A stretch of 64,000 nt of DNA, from positions 186,001 to 250,000 of the forward strand of contig NZ_JAILYJ010000006.1 of assembly GCF_019793465.1 (NCBI RefSeq), given 5' to 3'. The stretch comes from Rhizobium croatiense (GTDB taxonomy: Bacteria > Pseudomonadota > Alphaproteobacteria > Rhizobiales > Rhizobiaceae). The number at the start of each line of letters is the position of its first letter. Position 1 is the stretch's first letter. Shown here one piece after another: positions 45,701 through 54,119 of the stretch. The translations under genes and the position numbers were made by a program. Under the pieces are notes generated by a model. It made no database searches. It worked only from the letters and a program-made list of their open reading frames with translations, and had not been told where the DNA came from.

Positions 45701-46154
45701 GAACGGCTGGCAGCTCGTCTCGCGCCTGCGCGAGGCCGGCCAGACAGCGCCGATGGTAATGCTGTCGGCCAATATCGGCGATGCCGCCGTTCTGAGCGAC
45801 AGCGACGACAGCCACAATGATGCGATCGGCAAGCCGGTCGATATCCGCCAGCTGCGCGACAAGCTCGCCCTCCATCTCGGCCTGAAATGGGTCTATGCCG
45901 ACGACGCCCACGCCATTGTGGAAAAAACCGAAGCGCCGATGCTCAGTCCTGGCCCGGCCCATGTGCAGGAATTGCTGCGGCTCGGGGAGATCGGCTATAT
46001 CAGAGGCATCGAAGCCAAGCTTTCGGACCTTGCCAAGCTTGAGGCAAATCGGCCATTCACGGAGGAGCTTCGCGCCTATGTCGCCGCCTTCGATATGGCC
46101 GGCTTCATGACCTTCCTGCACGACTTCGACGAAAAGGTGGAATCCATTGGCTGA
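42771..46154 (+). CDS. NCS1 permease-histidine kinase-receiver fusion (transporter-like hybrid sensor kinase)
   Basis: Protein of 1127 residues. Residues 1 to about 490 form a 12-helix NCS1 (purine/cytosine permease) domain with NRWVANQTLEDYALRF at the start and SSERISQTAIGAISFLALEA as helix 1. Residues 503-540 are a linker with eight Cys in CxxC-type spacing. Two more membrane helices follow (about 565-640), then a short coiled coil. A HisKA/HATPase kinase has His686 (GLSHELRTPLN), DTGRGI and GLGLGL. A receiver has Asp971 (LVDILMPG). About 100 extra residues follow. Predicted to sense a nucleobase-like ligand. The stop overlaps the LuxR-type regulator. Confidence 0.93.
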   Translation: MTARQRIIPVRREYNRWVANQTLEDYALRFTAKSARHFSSERISQTAIGAISFLALEAIGGAITLSYGTTNAFYAIIVASLAMLAIGLPISRYAIRHGVDIDLLTRGAGFGYIGSTITSLIYASFTFMLFAIEASIMSGALDLTLGIPLWIGYIVSAVMVIPLVTHGVRLISKFQLITQPFWIVLNILPFIFIAFMDWEKFDLWRAFSGIRHASGPPGTIADFDLVEFGAASAVILALMSQIGEQADFLRFLPPVPQRKWRHRLAVFLAGPGWVIIGAPKLLAGSFLVVLTFTSGVPLDRAADPAQMYLTAFGYMVPWHNAALLLMAAFVVVSQLKINVMNAYAGSLAWSNFFSRLTHSHPGRVIWLVFNVAIALLLMELGIYRLLEETLGIFSIIAMAWLCTISADLFINKPLGLAPPGIEFKRAHLYDINPVGLGAMTLSATVSLIAHFGAFGPLAASLAPYISLVVALVASPALAWVTKGKFYLARKPRQSWKNLTNITCSVCDHPFEPEDMAWCPAYAAPICSLCCSLDSRCHDMCKPAARFNAQVGTVAKALLPETVLGKLTTRLGRYGIAVALALTAIGAILAMIAHQVASASPETAEVVNRTILIVFFVFSVIAGVVCWFYVLAHDSRVVAEEESSRQNTLLLKEIAAHKKTDAALQNAKEMAEAANRAKSRYVVGLSHELRTPLNAVLGYAQILERDETIPPPRQSSIKVIRRSAEHLSGLIDGLLDISKIEAGRLQVYSNEINIQDFLDQIVEMFRPQAQAKGLAFLHERSPALPQFVRTDEKRLRQILVNLLSNAIKFTDEGSVTFDVGYRSQVATFTVADTGRGITEKDLPRIYEPFQRGEAESVRPMPGLGLGLTITRLLTNTLGGEISVSSVRDEGSTFRVRLMLSAVMRAAAPPQEKRIIGYDGSRRTVVVVDDNEDHREMMREILAPLDFIVLTAAGGTECLTLIDGIMPDLFLVDILMPGMNGWQLVSRLREAGQTAPMVMLSANIGDAAVLSDSDDSHNDAIGKPVDIRQLRDKLALHLGLKWVYADDAHAIVEKTEAPMLSPGPAHVQELLRLGEIGYIRGIEAKLSDLAKLEANRPFTEELRAYVAAFDMAGFMTFLHDFDEKVESIG

Positions 46155-47064
46155 GCCGGCCCTCCCCCGCGACATCGTTCTGCTTGTCGATGACTCGCCC
46201 GAAGCGCTCGGCTTCCTGACTGATGCGCTCGAACAATCCGGCTTCTCCGTGCTGATCGCCACCTCCGGCACGGCAGCCCTTGGCATCGTCGAGCGCATCA
46301 CGCCCGATCTCATCCTGCTCGACGCCGTCATGCCCGCCATGGATGGCTTCGAGACCTGCCGCAGACTGAAGGCAAATGCAGCTGTGGCGCAGGTGCCCGT
46401 TATCTTCATGACCGGTCTGACCGAGACCGAACATGTCGTGCATGCGCTGGAATCCGGCGGTGTCGATTACCTCAGCAAACCGATCAATATCGACGAGCTG
46501 CGCGCCCGCATTCGCGTCCATCTCAGAAATGCCCGCTCGACCCAGAGCGCCCGCGTCGCCCTCGACGCCGCCGGGCGCCATCTGCTGGCAGTCAAGGGCG
46601 ACGGCGCGATCCATTGGTCGACGCCGCAGGCAACGCGTCTTGTCGACGCCGCGATGGGAAGCGACGGCGGCATGGAAATCGTCGTCCGCCATATCGCGGG
46701 CTGGATGCGCGACCGCGCAAGTGCTACGCGCGACGGCATCATCTCGATCGCCCATGCCGGCCAGGCGGCGCTGCAGCTCGCCTTCCTCGGCGCGATCGGC
46801 CCTGACGAATATCTGTTTCGCCTCACCGCTGCCAATCGGCGCAGCGACGACGAGGCGCTGCGCCAGCGCTTCTCGCTCACCCAGCGCGAGTCCGAAGTGC
46901 TGCTCTGGATCGCCAAGGGCAAGGCCAACCGCGACATCGGCGAAATATTGGGATTGTCGGCGCGCACGGTGAACAAGCATCTCGAACAGATCTACGTGAA
47001 GCTCGGCGTCGAAAACCGGGCCTCGGCTGCAGTAAAAGCCACGCATGTGCTGCACGAGATGTGA
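46147..47064 (+). CDS. LuxR-type response regulator partner of the NCS1 kinase
   Basis: Response regulator of 305 residues: receiver with Asp59 (LILLDAVMPAMDG) and KPI near 118, a middle region of about 100 residues unlike a plain NarL linker, and a LuxR/GerE helix-turn-helix (LTQRESEVLLWIAKGKANRD; GLSARTVNKHLEQIYVKLGV) near the end. It begins at TTG 46147 inside the last codons of the kinase gene (8-base overlap), with AAGGTGG at 46134-46140. It is therefore almost certainly the direct output of that kinase. Target genes unknown; the urea and pyrimidine clusters are candidates. Confidence 0.92.
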   Translation: MAEPALPRDIVLLVDDSPEALGFLTDALEQSGFSVLIATSGTAALGIVERITPDLILLDAVMPAMDGFETCRRLKANAAVAQVPVIFMTGLTETEHVVHALESGGVDYLSKPINIDELRARIRVHLRNARSTQSARVALDAAGRHLLAVKGDGAIHWSTPQATRLVDAAMGSDGGMEIVVRHIAGWMRDRASATRDGIISIAHAGQAALQLAFLGAIGPDEYLFRLTAANRRSDDEALRQRFSLTQRESEVLLWIAKGKANRDIGEILGLSARTVNKHLEQIYVKLGVENRASAAVKATHVLHEM

Positions 47065-47190
47065 GTGATATCGGGGGGCGCGGCATCGCCGCTGCTTCCG
47101 CCGAAACTGCCGAGGATCTTAGCGACGGCCGGAATCGCGCAGGCTCTTCGGCGGCAGGTCAGCGGCACTGCCCTAGACGGAAATTGAACT

Positions 47191-47226
47191 TCTATAAACA
47201 AAGAAGCCCGGTCGGAACCGGGCTTC
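47191..47226 (-). terminator. Terminator of the livK-type gene
   Basis: A perfect 10-bp stem (47203-47212 with 47217-47226; GAAGCCCGGT) closed by a four-base loop. On the minus strand it is followed by TTTGTTTATAGA. It ends the transcript of the binding-protein gene and may also end the plus-strand regulator transcript. Confidence 0.85.
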
Positions 47227-47256
47227 AATCTCACATCCCCAAAAGGGAAGTTATGC

Positions 47257-48378
47257 TTACATGCCCTGCGGGACGTAGGTGTACTTGCCGTCCGCGCCCT
47301 TCTTCCATTCGTACATGATGTAACCAGGAATCTTCGGGTCGCCCTTTTCGTCGAACGAAATGTCGCCGAGAACCGTCGGGAACGGACCCTTTTCCTTCAT
47401 GGCCGTGGCGACGGCTTCAGGATCCACCGAACCGGCAGCCTTGGCCGCGCCGGCGATCGCCTGCATCGCAGCGTAGGAATAGAGCGTATAGGCTTCAGGA
47501 TTGAAACCGGCAGCCTTGAACTTTTCGACGAGTTCCTTGTTGGCCGGGTTCAGCGTCGGGTCAGGACCGAAGGTGTTGAGCGTACCGGCAACGGCGTCAC
47601 CGGCGATTGAGGCCAGTTCGTTCGAAACGATACCATCGCCCGAAACCAGCGTTGCCTTCAGGCCCTGGTCGGCAGCCTGGCGGATGATGAGGCCGGCTTC
47701 GGTGTGCAGGCCGCCCCAATAAATGATCGAGACGCCGGCTTCCTTCATCTTGGCGATGAGGGCCGAAAAGTCCTTGTCGCCGACGTTGATGCCTTCGTAC
47801 ATGGCTTCGGTCACGCCGGCGGCATTCATCGCCTTCTTGGTTTCGTCTGCAAGGCCCTGACCGTAGGGGGTCTTGTCGTGAACGACGGCGATCTTGGCGT
47901 CCTTGAAGTGGTCGGCAAGATACTTGCCGGCGATGGCGCCCTGCTGGTCGTCACGGCCGCAGGTGCGGAAGGTGTTCCAGAGACCGCGCTCGGTGAACTT
48001 CGGGTTGGTAGCGGCCGGGGTGATTTCGAGAATGCCGTTTTCGGCATAAACTTCCGAAGCCGGGATCGAAACGCCCGAGTTGAAGTGGCCGATGACGAAC
48101 TTGACGCCGTCAGCAACGAATTTGTTGGCGACCGAAATGCCCTGCTTCGGATCGGAGACGTCGTCGCCGAGCTCGATCTTGATCTGCTCGCCGTTGATGC
48201 CGCCAGCAGCGTTGATGTCGGCGGCCGCCTGCTCGGCGCCCTTCTGAAGCTGCGCGCCGAAGGCGGCGTTCGGGCCGGTCAGCGGACCAGCGACAGCGAT
48301 GAGGACGTCGGCCCAGGCGTTGCCGCTGAAGGCGACCATCGCCGTCAGAGCCACTGCCGACAGAAGAGACTTCTTCAT
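47257..48378 (-). CDS. livK: Branched-chain amino-acid ABC transporter binding protein
   Basis: Periplasmic binding protein of 373 residues with a signal peptide ([19 protein letters not shown], cut before DV). The mature region is of the LivK/LivJ type ([46 protein letters not shown]). It supplies leucine, isoleucine, valine or related amino acids to LivHMGF. It lies 120 bases downstream of the DUF6867-like gene and has its own terminator; strong expression from its own promoter is plausible. Symbol by family, not proven specificity. Confidence 0.93.
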   Translation of the reverse strand: MKKSLLSAVALTAMVAFSGNAWADVLIAVAGPLTGPNAAFGAQLQKGAEQAAADINAAGGINGEQIKIELGDDVSDPKQGISVANKFVADGVKFVIGHFNSGVSIPASEVYAENGILEITPAATNPKFTERGLWNTFRTCGRDDQQGAIAGKYLADHFKDAKIAVVHDKTPYGQGLADETKKAMNAAGVTEAMYEGINVGDKDFSALIAKMKEAGVSIIYWGGLHTEAGLIIRQAADQGLKATLVSGDGIVSNELASIAGDAVAGTLNTFGPDPTLNPANKELVEKFKAAGFNPEAYTLYSYAAMQAIAGAAKAAGSVDPEAVATAMKEKGPFPTVLGDISFDEKGDPKIPGYIMYEWKKGADGKYTYVPQGM

Positions 48379-48498
48379 ATTGTTACTCCCAATTTTTGGG
48401 CGGGTTCCGGTCCAAGGCCCGGCGCATTACCCACCATTGACTGCGCCAGGAAAGCTGTTCCACTCTGAAGGCAATTCATGCCTAGTTTCAACGGACTG

Positions 48499-48852
48499 TC
48501 AATGTTTGTCCTTCCACGAAAACGCGGAAGTTTTTTCGTACAGCCAGTAATAGTTGTTGACCATCTGATTGGTGCGGCGAAAGCGGAAGCCGGCGGTCGA
48601 GAAGACCAGCAGCGTCACGAAGTCGATGCCATAATAGAGGGCGCTGAGCATCGGCCCATTGAACAAGGCGTGGTGGAGGAACTGCATCGCCCAGGCGAGC
48701 AGGAAGGTATAGACGACCGCCAGCGGATAATTGTTCCAGCCGTCGGCGACTGCCTTGCCGGCCCGCCACGCGGTCCAGAAGCCGATCAGCACGACAAGGG
48801 CGCGAATGACAAGACGGACGCTGTCATCGCTTTCGAAGAAAAGTCCCTGCAT
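48499..48852 (-). CDS. Small membrane protein, DUF6867-like
   Basis: Protein of 117 residues with three hydrophobic segments (LVIRALVVLIGFWTAWRAG; PLAVVYTFLLAWAMQFLHHA; GIDFVTLLVFSTAGF) and a C-terminal aromatic tail. From memory such proteins are found next to rhizobial liv operons and labelled DUF6867; function unknown. It follows livF by 18 bases, so it is probably a late gene of the liv operon. Confidence 0.75.
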   Translation of the reverse strand: MQGLFFESDDSVRLVIRALVVLIGFWTAWRAGKAVADGWNNYPLAVVYTFLLAWAMQFLHHALFNGPMLSALYYGIDFVTLLVFSTAGFRFRRTNQMVNNYYWLYEKTSAFSWKDKH

Positions 48853-48870
48853 CTCAACTCTCCCTTCGAG

Positions 48871-49614
48871 CTAGTGTCTTCCGCCTTCGAGATAGGCGGC
48901 GCGGACCTCGGGATTGGCGAGCAGTTCCTTGCCGGAGCCGCTCATCGTCACCTTGCCGTTCACCATCACGTAAGCGCGGTGCGAAAGCCTCAGCGCCGCG
49001 AAGGCATTCTGCTCGACGAGGAACACGGTCAGCCCTTCCTGCTCATTGAGCTTGCGGATCGCCTCGAAAATACCCTTGACGATCAGCGGCGCGAGGCCGA
49101 GCGAAGGTTCATCGAGCAGCAGCAGCTTCGGGCGCGCCATCAGGGCGCGGCCGATCGACAGCATCTGCTGCTCGCCGCCCGATAGCGTGCCGCCGCGCTG
49201 GGCGTGACGTTCCTTGAGACGCGGGAAGAGCGTAAAGATCTTCTCGACGTCCTCGGCGAAATATTTGAGATTGTCGAGGCCGGCACCCATCTGGAGGTTT
49301 TCCAGGACCGTCATGCGCGGAAAGATGCGGCGCCCCTCAGGCGATTGCGCGATCCGCAGCCGGGCGATTTCATGGGTCGGCATATGGGTGATGTTGCGGC
49401 CCTCGAAGACGACCGAGCCGGTGCGGGCCTGCGGGCTGCCGCAGATCGTCATCATCAGTGTCGACTTGCCGGCGCCGTTGGCGCCGATCAGGCTGACGAT
49501 CTCGCCCTTGTTGACCTGAACATCGATGCCGGCCAGCGCCCGGATATTGCCATAATAGGTTTCGACGCCATTCACCTGAAGGAGCGGTTGGCCCGTCATT
49601 ACTTCGTCGCCCAT
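48871..49614 (-). CDS. livF: Branched-chain amino-acid ABC transporter ATPase LivF
   Basis: ATPase of 247 residues with Walker A GANGAGKSTLM, signature LSGGEQQMLSIGRA and Walker B LLLLDEPSLGLAP. The ATG at 49614 forms an ATGA overlap with the livG stop and has AAGGAGG at good spacing. It acts with LivG to power the importer. Confidence 0.95.
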   Translation of the reverse strand: MGDEVMTGQPLLQVNGVETYYGNIRALAGIDVQVNKGEIVSLIGANGAGKSTLMMTICGSPQARTGSVVFEGRNITHMPTHEIARLRIAQSPEGRRIFPRMTVLENLQMGAGLDNLKYFAEDVEKIFTLFPRLKERHAQRGGTLSGGEQQMLSIGRALMARPKLLLLDEPSLGLAPLIVKGIFEAIRKLNEQEGLTVFLVEQNAFAALRLSHRAYVMVNGKVTMSGSGKELLANPEVRAAYLEGGRH

Positions 49615-50489
49615 CAGTTTGCGCCTCCTTCGAGCTGCTCGACGGTTGCGATCACCTCTTCCACTTCCTCATCCTCGACGCCCAGATAGGCCGCGATGAC
49701 CTTCGGATCGTGCTTCACATGATCCGGCGTGCCATCGGAAATCTTCTGGCCGTATTCGAGGACGACGACGTGGTCGGAGATTTCCATGACAACCGACATG
49801 TCGTGCTCGATGAGCAGAATGGAGGTTCCGGTTTCGGCGCGGATGTTCTGCAACAGCGCATTCAGCGTTGCCGATTCCCGCGGGTTGAGACCGGCCGCCG
49901 GCTCGTCCAGGCAAAGCAGCTCCGGGCCGGTGCACATGGCGCGCGCGATCTCGAGACGCCGCTGGGCACCATAGGGCAGATCGCCGGCCGGATCGTCGGC
50001 GCGGTCGATCAGATCAGCCTTCTCAAGCCAGTGCCGTGCAAGCTCGACCGCAGCCGTCGCCTCTCGCCGATAGGGACCGATGCCGATGAGGCCGAGGATC
50101 GTATAACCCGATGCCTGCATCAGCTTGTTGTGCTGGGCAACCAGCAGATTTTCGAGGACGGTCAGGCCGGAGAACAGCCGGATGTTCTGGAAGGTGCGTG
50201 CCACCTTGGCTTCTTTGGTGATGCGAAAGTCCGGCAGACGCTCCAGCAGGTACTGTTTGCCGTTACTCTGATTAAGCGTGATCATCCCCATCGTCGGCTT
50301 ATAGAAGCCGGTAATGCAGTTGAAGACGGTGGTCTTGCCGGCGCCGTTCGGCCCGATCAACGCGGTGATGTCACCGCGCTTGGCTTCGAAGGAGAAGTCG
50401 TTGATGGCCATCAGGCCGCCGAACTTCATCGACAGGTGCTCGACCTTGAGCAGCGTATCGCTCGACATCGTGTTGGTCACGGGGCTCAT
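49614..50489 (-). CDS. livG: Branched-chain amino-acid ABC transporter ATPase LivG
   Basis: ATPase of 291 residues with Walker A GPNGAGKTTVFN, signature LPYGAQRRLEIARA and Walker B LLCLDEPAAGLNP. The ATG at 50489 overlaps the livM stop (ATGA). A C-terminal acidic tail (VEDEEVEEVIATVEQLEGG) extends beyond the usual end. Confidence 0.95.
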   Translation of the reverse strand: MSPVTNTMSSDTLLKVEHLSMKFGGLMAINDFSFEAKRGDITALIGPNGAGKTTVFNCITGFYKPTMGMITLNQSNGKQYLLERLPDFRITKEAKVARTFQNIRLFSGLTVLENLLVAQHNKLMQASGYTILGLIGIGPYRREATAAVELARHWLEKADLIDRADDPAGDLPYGAQRRLEIARAMCTGPELLCLDEPAAGLNPRESATLNALLQNIRAETGTSILLIEHDMSVVMEISDHVVVLEYGQKISDGTPDHVKHDPKVIAAYLGVEDEEVEEVIATVEQLEGGAN

Positions 50490-51880
50490 CAACCATGGCC
50501 CTCCTTGGTAAAGCTTCCGGATATTGCCTTGCGCTCCTTGAGGAAGGCGGTCGGTTCACGCGAGCCGACGAAACCGCGCGGCTTGAACAGCATGACGACG
50601 ACCATGGCAAGGCCGAAGAGCAGCATGCGGTAAAGTTCCGGCGTGAAGTCCGGCCCGAAGACCGCTTTCAGGAAGTCCATTTCGCGCAGCGCCTCGGTGC
50701 CGCCGACCATGACGATCGCAGCGATCGCGATGCCGGTCAGCGAGCCCATGCCGCCGAGAACGACGATGGCGAGAACGACCGCCGATTCCAGGAAGATGAA
50801 GGATTCCGGCGAAACGAAACCCTGCCGCGCTGCGAAGAACGAACCGGCGAAGCCGCCGAACATTGCACCCGTCGCGAAGGCCGTGAGCTTGGTCGTCACC
50901 GTGTTGATGCCGAGCGAACGGCAGGCGATCTCGTCTTCGCGCAGCGCTTCCCAGGCACGCCCGATTGGCATGCGGCGCAGCCGGATGGTGACATAGGCTG
51001 TCAGCATGCAGAGCATCAGGATGAGATAGAAGAGGAAGATCTTGTAGTAGGCGGAGGACATCGGCAGTTGGAAGAGCTTGGCAAAGCCGCCGGCCGTCGC
51101 ATCGAAGGGGATGCCGAACAGCGTCGCCTTCGGAATGCTCGAGATACCGAACGTCCCCTTGGTCACCTCGGTCCAGTTGATGAGAACGAGACGGATGATT
51201 TCCCCGAAGGCAAGCGTGACGATGGCAAGGTAGTCACCGCGCAGGCGCAGCACCGGGAAGCCGAGGATGACACCCCAGAGTGCGGCCAAGATGCCGGAAA
51301 GCGGCAGCAGCACCCAGAAGGACAGGCCGAAATAGCTCGACAGCAGCGCGTAGGAATAGGCGCCGACCGCGTAGAAGGCGACATAGCCGAGATCGAGCAG
51401 GCCGGCGAGACCGACGACGATGTTCAGCCCCCAGGCGAGCATCACATAGATCAGGATCTGGATGCCGAAATTGTCGACCCATTTCAGCGAACCCTGGGCA
51501 CCGACGAGTGCCACGATTACGACAGGATAGAGCACGAGCGCGAGCAGCGCGATCTTCAGGAAATGGCGATGGAAGAAGTTCTTCTCGGTCGAAATGTCGA
51601 GATCGCCTTGCCGTGCCTTTCTGAGCTTGCGGCGGTCGATGTTCGGCTTGATGAAAACGACCATGAGGAAACGGCCGATCGCGGCGACAGCGACGAAGAT
51701 CGCAAGCAATCCCCAGCGCTGGACGATGATCAGCTCGTTGTTGATGTTCTGGTCGGTCTTCAGACCAACATAGAGGACGAACATGCCGAGTGACAGGACG
51801 GCGGCGAAAAGGGCTTCGGTAAGGCCTTTGCGGACAAGTCCGGCATCGGGCTTGCCTGCAGAATTCTCGATGTTTGCCAT
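50489..51880 (-). CDS. livM: Branched-chain amino-acid ABC transporter permease LivM
   Basis: Permease of 463 residues. An N-terminal part of about 150 residues, with three hydrophobic segments and a charged linker, precedes the family core (NIVVGLAGLLDLGYVAFYAV; LPVLRLRGDYLAIVTLAFGE-like block; SFFAARQGFVSPESFIFLES). It lies 4 bases after livH and overlaps livG. Confidence 0.95.
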   Translation of the reverse strand: MANIENSAGKPDAGLVRKGLTEALFAAVLSLGMFVLYVGLKTDQNINNELIIVQRWGLLAIFVAVAAIGRFLMVVFIKPNIDRRKLRKARQGDLDISTEKNFFHRHFLKIALLALVLYPVVIVALVGAQGSLKWVDNFGIQILIYVMLAWGLNIVVGLAGLLDLGYVAFYAVGAYSYALLSSYFGLSFWVLLPLSGILAALWGVILGFPVLRLRGDYLAIVTLAFGEIIRLVLINWTEVTKGTFGISSIPKATLFGIPFDATAGGFAKLFQLPMSSAYYKIFLFYLILMLCMLTAYVTIRLRRMPIGRAWEALREDEIACRSLGINTVTTKLTAFATGAMFGGFAGSFFAARQGFVSPESFIFLESAVVLAIVVLGGMGSLTGIAIAAIVMVGGTEALREMDFLKAVFGPDFTPELYRMLLFGLAMVVVMLFKPRGFVGSREPTAFLKERKAISGSFTKEGHG

Positions 51881-51884
51881 GACG

Positions 51885-52787
51885 TTATACCTTCTCGACT
51901 TCCGGCCGCCCGAGGATACCCGTCGGCTTGAAGATCAGCACGAAAGCGAGGATGGCGAAGGTCGCCACATCCTTGTACGCGATGGTGAAATAGGCCGACC
52001 ACAGCGATTCGATCAGACCGATCATCAGCCCGCCGAGAACGGCGCCCGGCAATGAGCCGATGCCGCCGAGAACGGCTGCGGTGAATGCCTTCACACCCGG
52101 CGTAAAGCCGTCGGCGAACGAGGCAACGCCATAATACATCAGATACATCGTGCCGGCGACGGCAGCCAGTGCCGCACCCATGACGAAGGTGATCGAGATC
52201 GTCTGGTCGACATTGACGCCGAGTAGCGCCGCCATCTTGCGGTCCTGCTCGGTGGCGCGCTGGGCGCGGCCAAGCGCGGTACGATTGACGATATACCAGA
52301 AGGCCGCAAGCAGCACCGCCGTGATCACGATGATGATGATCTGCTTCAGCGACACCGAGATATTGCCGAACTGATAGACCGAGCTCACCATCGGCGGGAT
52401 CGGCTTGTTGCGCGGACCCTGCGTCACCTGAATGAAGTTGGACAGCACGATCGACATGCCGATCGCGGTGATCAACGGCGCCAGGCGGAATGAACCGCGC
52501 AAAGGACGGTATGCGACGCGCTCGATCGTCCAATTCCACAAACTCGTCATCAGCATCGCCACGACAAGCATCGCCAGCAGAAGAATTGCCACCGGGAGAC
52601 CTGCGAAGATGGATGTGAGGACGAGGAAGACGATAAGAGCGGCGAAACCACCGAGCATGAAAATGTCGCCATGGGCGAAGTTGATCATGCCGATAATGCC
52701 ATAAACCATCGTATAGCCGATAGCCACAAGGCCATAGATGGATCCGAGCGTCAGCCCGTTGAAGAGCTGCTGGACGAAATACTCCAT
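51885..52787 (-). CDS. livH: Branched-chain amino-acid ABC transporter permease LivH
   Basis: Permease of 300 residues with about eight hydrophobic segments and the family blocks LTLGSIYGLVAIGYTMVYGI, NFAHGDIFMLGGFAA and AAVLGGIGSLPGAVLGGLMI. ATG 52787 gives the usual start MEYFVQQLFNGL and has AGGGG upstream; the frame to 52826 is an unlikely extension. First gene of the liv operon. Confidence 0.95.
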   Translation of the reverse strand: MEYFVQQLFNGLTLGSIYGLVAIGYTMVYGIIGMINFAHGDIFMLGGFAALIVFLVLTSIFAGLPVAILLLAMLVVAMLMTSLWNWTIERVAYRPLRGSFRLAPLITAIGMSIVLSNFIQVTQGPRNKPIPPMVSSVYQFGNISVSLKQIIIIVITAVLLAAFWYIVNRTALGRAQRATEQDRKMAALLGVNVDQTISITFVMGAALAAVAGTMYLMYYGVASFADGFTPGVKAFTAAVLGGIGSLPGAVLGGLMIGLIESLWSAYFTIAYKDVATFAILAFVLIFKPTGILGRPEVEKV

Positions 52788-53321
52788 ATGTCGTTTTCCC
52801 CTGGATGCGAGCCGAATATGCTGCATCTCTTTTTGGTTCTTCGGTCACCCGTTTCAGGCAACCTCATGACCGCATGCATAGCGGTTTCGTTGCAAATGTG
52901 AAGACAAAAAGGATTTACTCCGGCAGATTCTTGTTCGAACAGGGCTAAATGGCGCATTTTGCACCAAAATCCACAGAAAATCGGCGAAGCACGTCCTGTT
53001 TTTAGCCAAAAACTGGCGTCGAATTAACCATCCGGCGATTTCGCCTTCAATTTCATGAACCTCTTGCGACGTAACCTATTCCACAGAATTGGAAGATGGA
53101 GCAAATTCAGACCCGCAGCGCGTCGCTTTGGCGAATCCCATTCCAGCGAATGACTGCCATCTTCGTCTGACAAGACCGAAAGCTTATGGTAGCATCGCAA
53201 ACTGCGTTATCGGGGTGCGGAGCGCGGGGCGAAACACCATATAAGATTGACTATGGTGGCAGGGATGGTTTGCGGACGAGCGACAACGGGGTGCTCACCG
53301 CGCGGCGAACGGCAAAGGACA
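52788..53321. promoter_or_regulatory. Promoter region between livH and the cysQ-like gene
   Basis: A 534-base divergent spacer without a supported gene. An inverted repeat ATTTTG-CAC-CAAAAT lies at 52956-52970, about 170 bases upstream of livH, and may be an operator for an amino-acid- or nitrogen-responsive regulator. A TTAACCAT motif (53024-53031), similar to a CtrA half-site, is also present. Neither is proven. Confidence 0.4.
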
Positions 53322-54119
53322 ATGCTGAGGACATTCGAAAAGGCGGCGCTCGAAGCCGGCAGGGCCATTATAACGGTCTTGCGCGAAGGCTTTCCCGTCG
53401 CCATGAAGGCGGACGCAAGTCCGGTCACGGTCGCCGACGAGGAGGCCGAACGGATCATCCTCGCGCATCTTGCCCGAGACTATCCCGAAATACCGGTCGT
53501 GGCGGAAGAGTCGGTCGCGGCCGGCAGGGTGCCCGACATCAGCGGTCGGGGCTTCTTCCTGGTCGACCCTCTCGACGGCACGCGTGAATTCGTCGACGGG
53601 CGGCAGGAATTCACCGTCAACATCGCTTATATCGAGAACGGCGCTCCGGCGGCCGGGATCGTCTACGCGCCGGCGCTCGGGCTTGCCTTCTCGGGAGAAC
53701 GCGGCCACGCCGAAAGGCTCGTGGTTGCGGAGGATTTCACCGTCGGCGCACGCAGTGCAATCACCGTGCGCGAACAGCCGGCCGACAGGCTGGCGCTCGC
53801 GAGCCTTCGCCACAACAGCCCGGAGACCGGAACCTTCCTCGCCGACCATGCGATTTCCAACTGCACCAACATCGGCTCGTCGCTGAAATTTTGCCTGCTG
53901 GCCGAAGGCAAGGCCGACGTCTATCCCCGTTTCACCCGCACGATGGAATGGGACACGGCGGCCGGCGACGCAGTGCTTCGCGCCGCCGGCGGTTCGACCG
54001 TGACGCTCGACGGTGCGCCGCTGACCTACGGCAAGACCGGAACGGCGGCTGATTTCGATTTCGCCAACCCGAACTTCATTTCCTGGGGCGGCAGGAAACG
54101 CGTTCTCGAACCCGCCTGA
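53322..54119 (+). CDS. cysQ: CysQ-like 3'(2'),5'-bisphosphate nucleotidase
   Basis: Inositol-monophosphatase-fold enzyme of 265 residues. Metal and substrate motifs are VVAEES (near 67), DPLDGTREFVDG (near 86) and MEWDTAAGDAVLRAAGG (near 210). CysQ removes the 3'-phosphate of PAP formed in sulfate assimilation and sulfation. A role in sugar-phosphate hydrolysis is possible for the fold. ATG 53322 was chosen as the family-like start, although AAAGGA is rather close to it; upstream in-frame starts at 53253 or 53247 exist. Confidence 0.88.
   Translation: MLRTFEKAALEAGRAIITVLREGFPVAMKADASPVTVADEEAERIILAHLARDYPEIPVVAEESVAAGRVPDISGRGFFLVDPLDGTREFVDGRQEFTVNIAYIENGAPAAGIVYAPALGLAFSGERGHAERLVVAEDFTVGARSAITVREQPADRLALASLRHNSPETGTFLADHAISNCTNIGSSLKFCLLAEGKADVYPRFTRTMEWDTAAGDAVLRAAGGSTVTLDGAPLTYGKTGTAADFDFANPNFISWGGRKRVLEPA

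Noticed and set aside
42666..46409. A 1247-codon minus-strand open frame across the NCS1-kinase gene
   Set aside because: It is antisense to a gene with clear NCS1, kinase and receiver motifs; its translation is Arg/Asp/Gly-rich with no recognisable domain, typical of antisense frames in high-GC DNA.
50495..51793. A 432-codon plus-strand open frame opposite livM
   Set aside because: Antisense to livM; Glu/Asp/Arg-rich low-complexity product.
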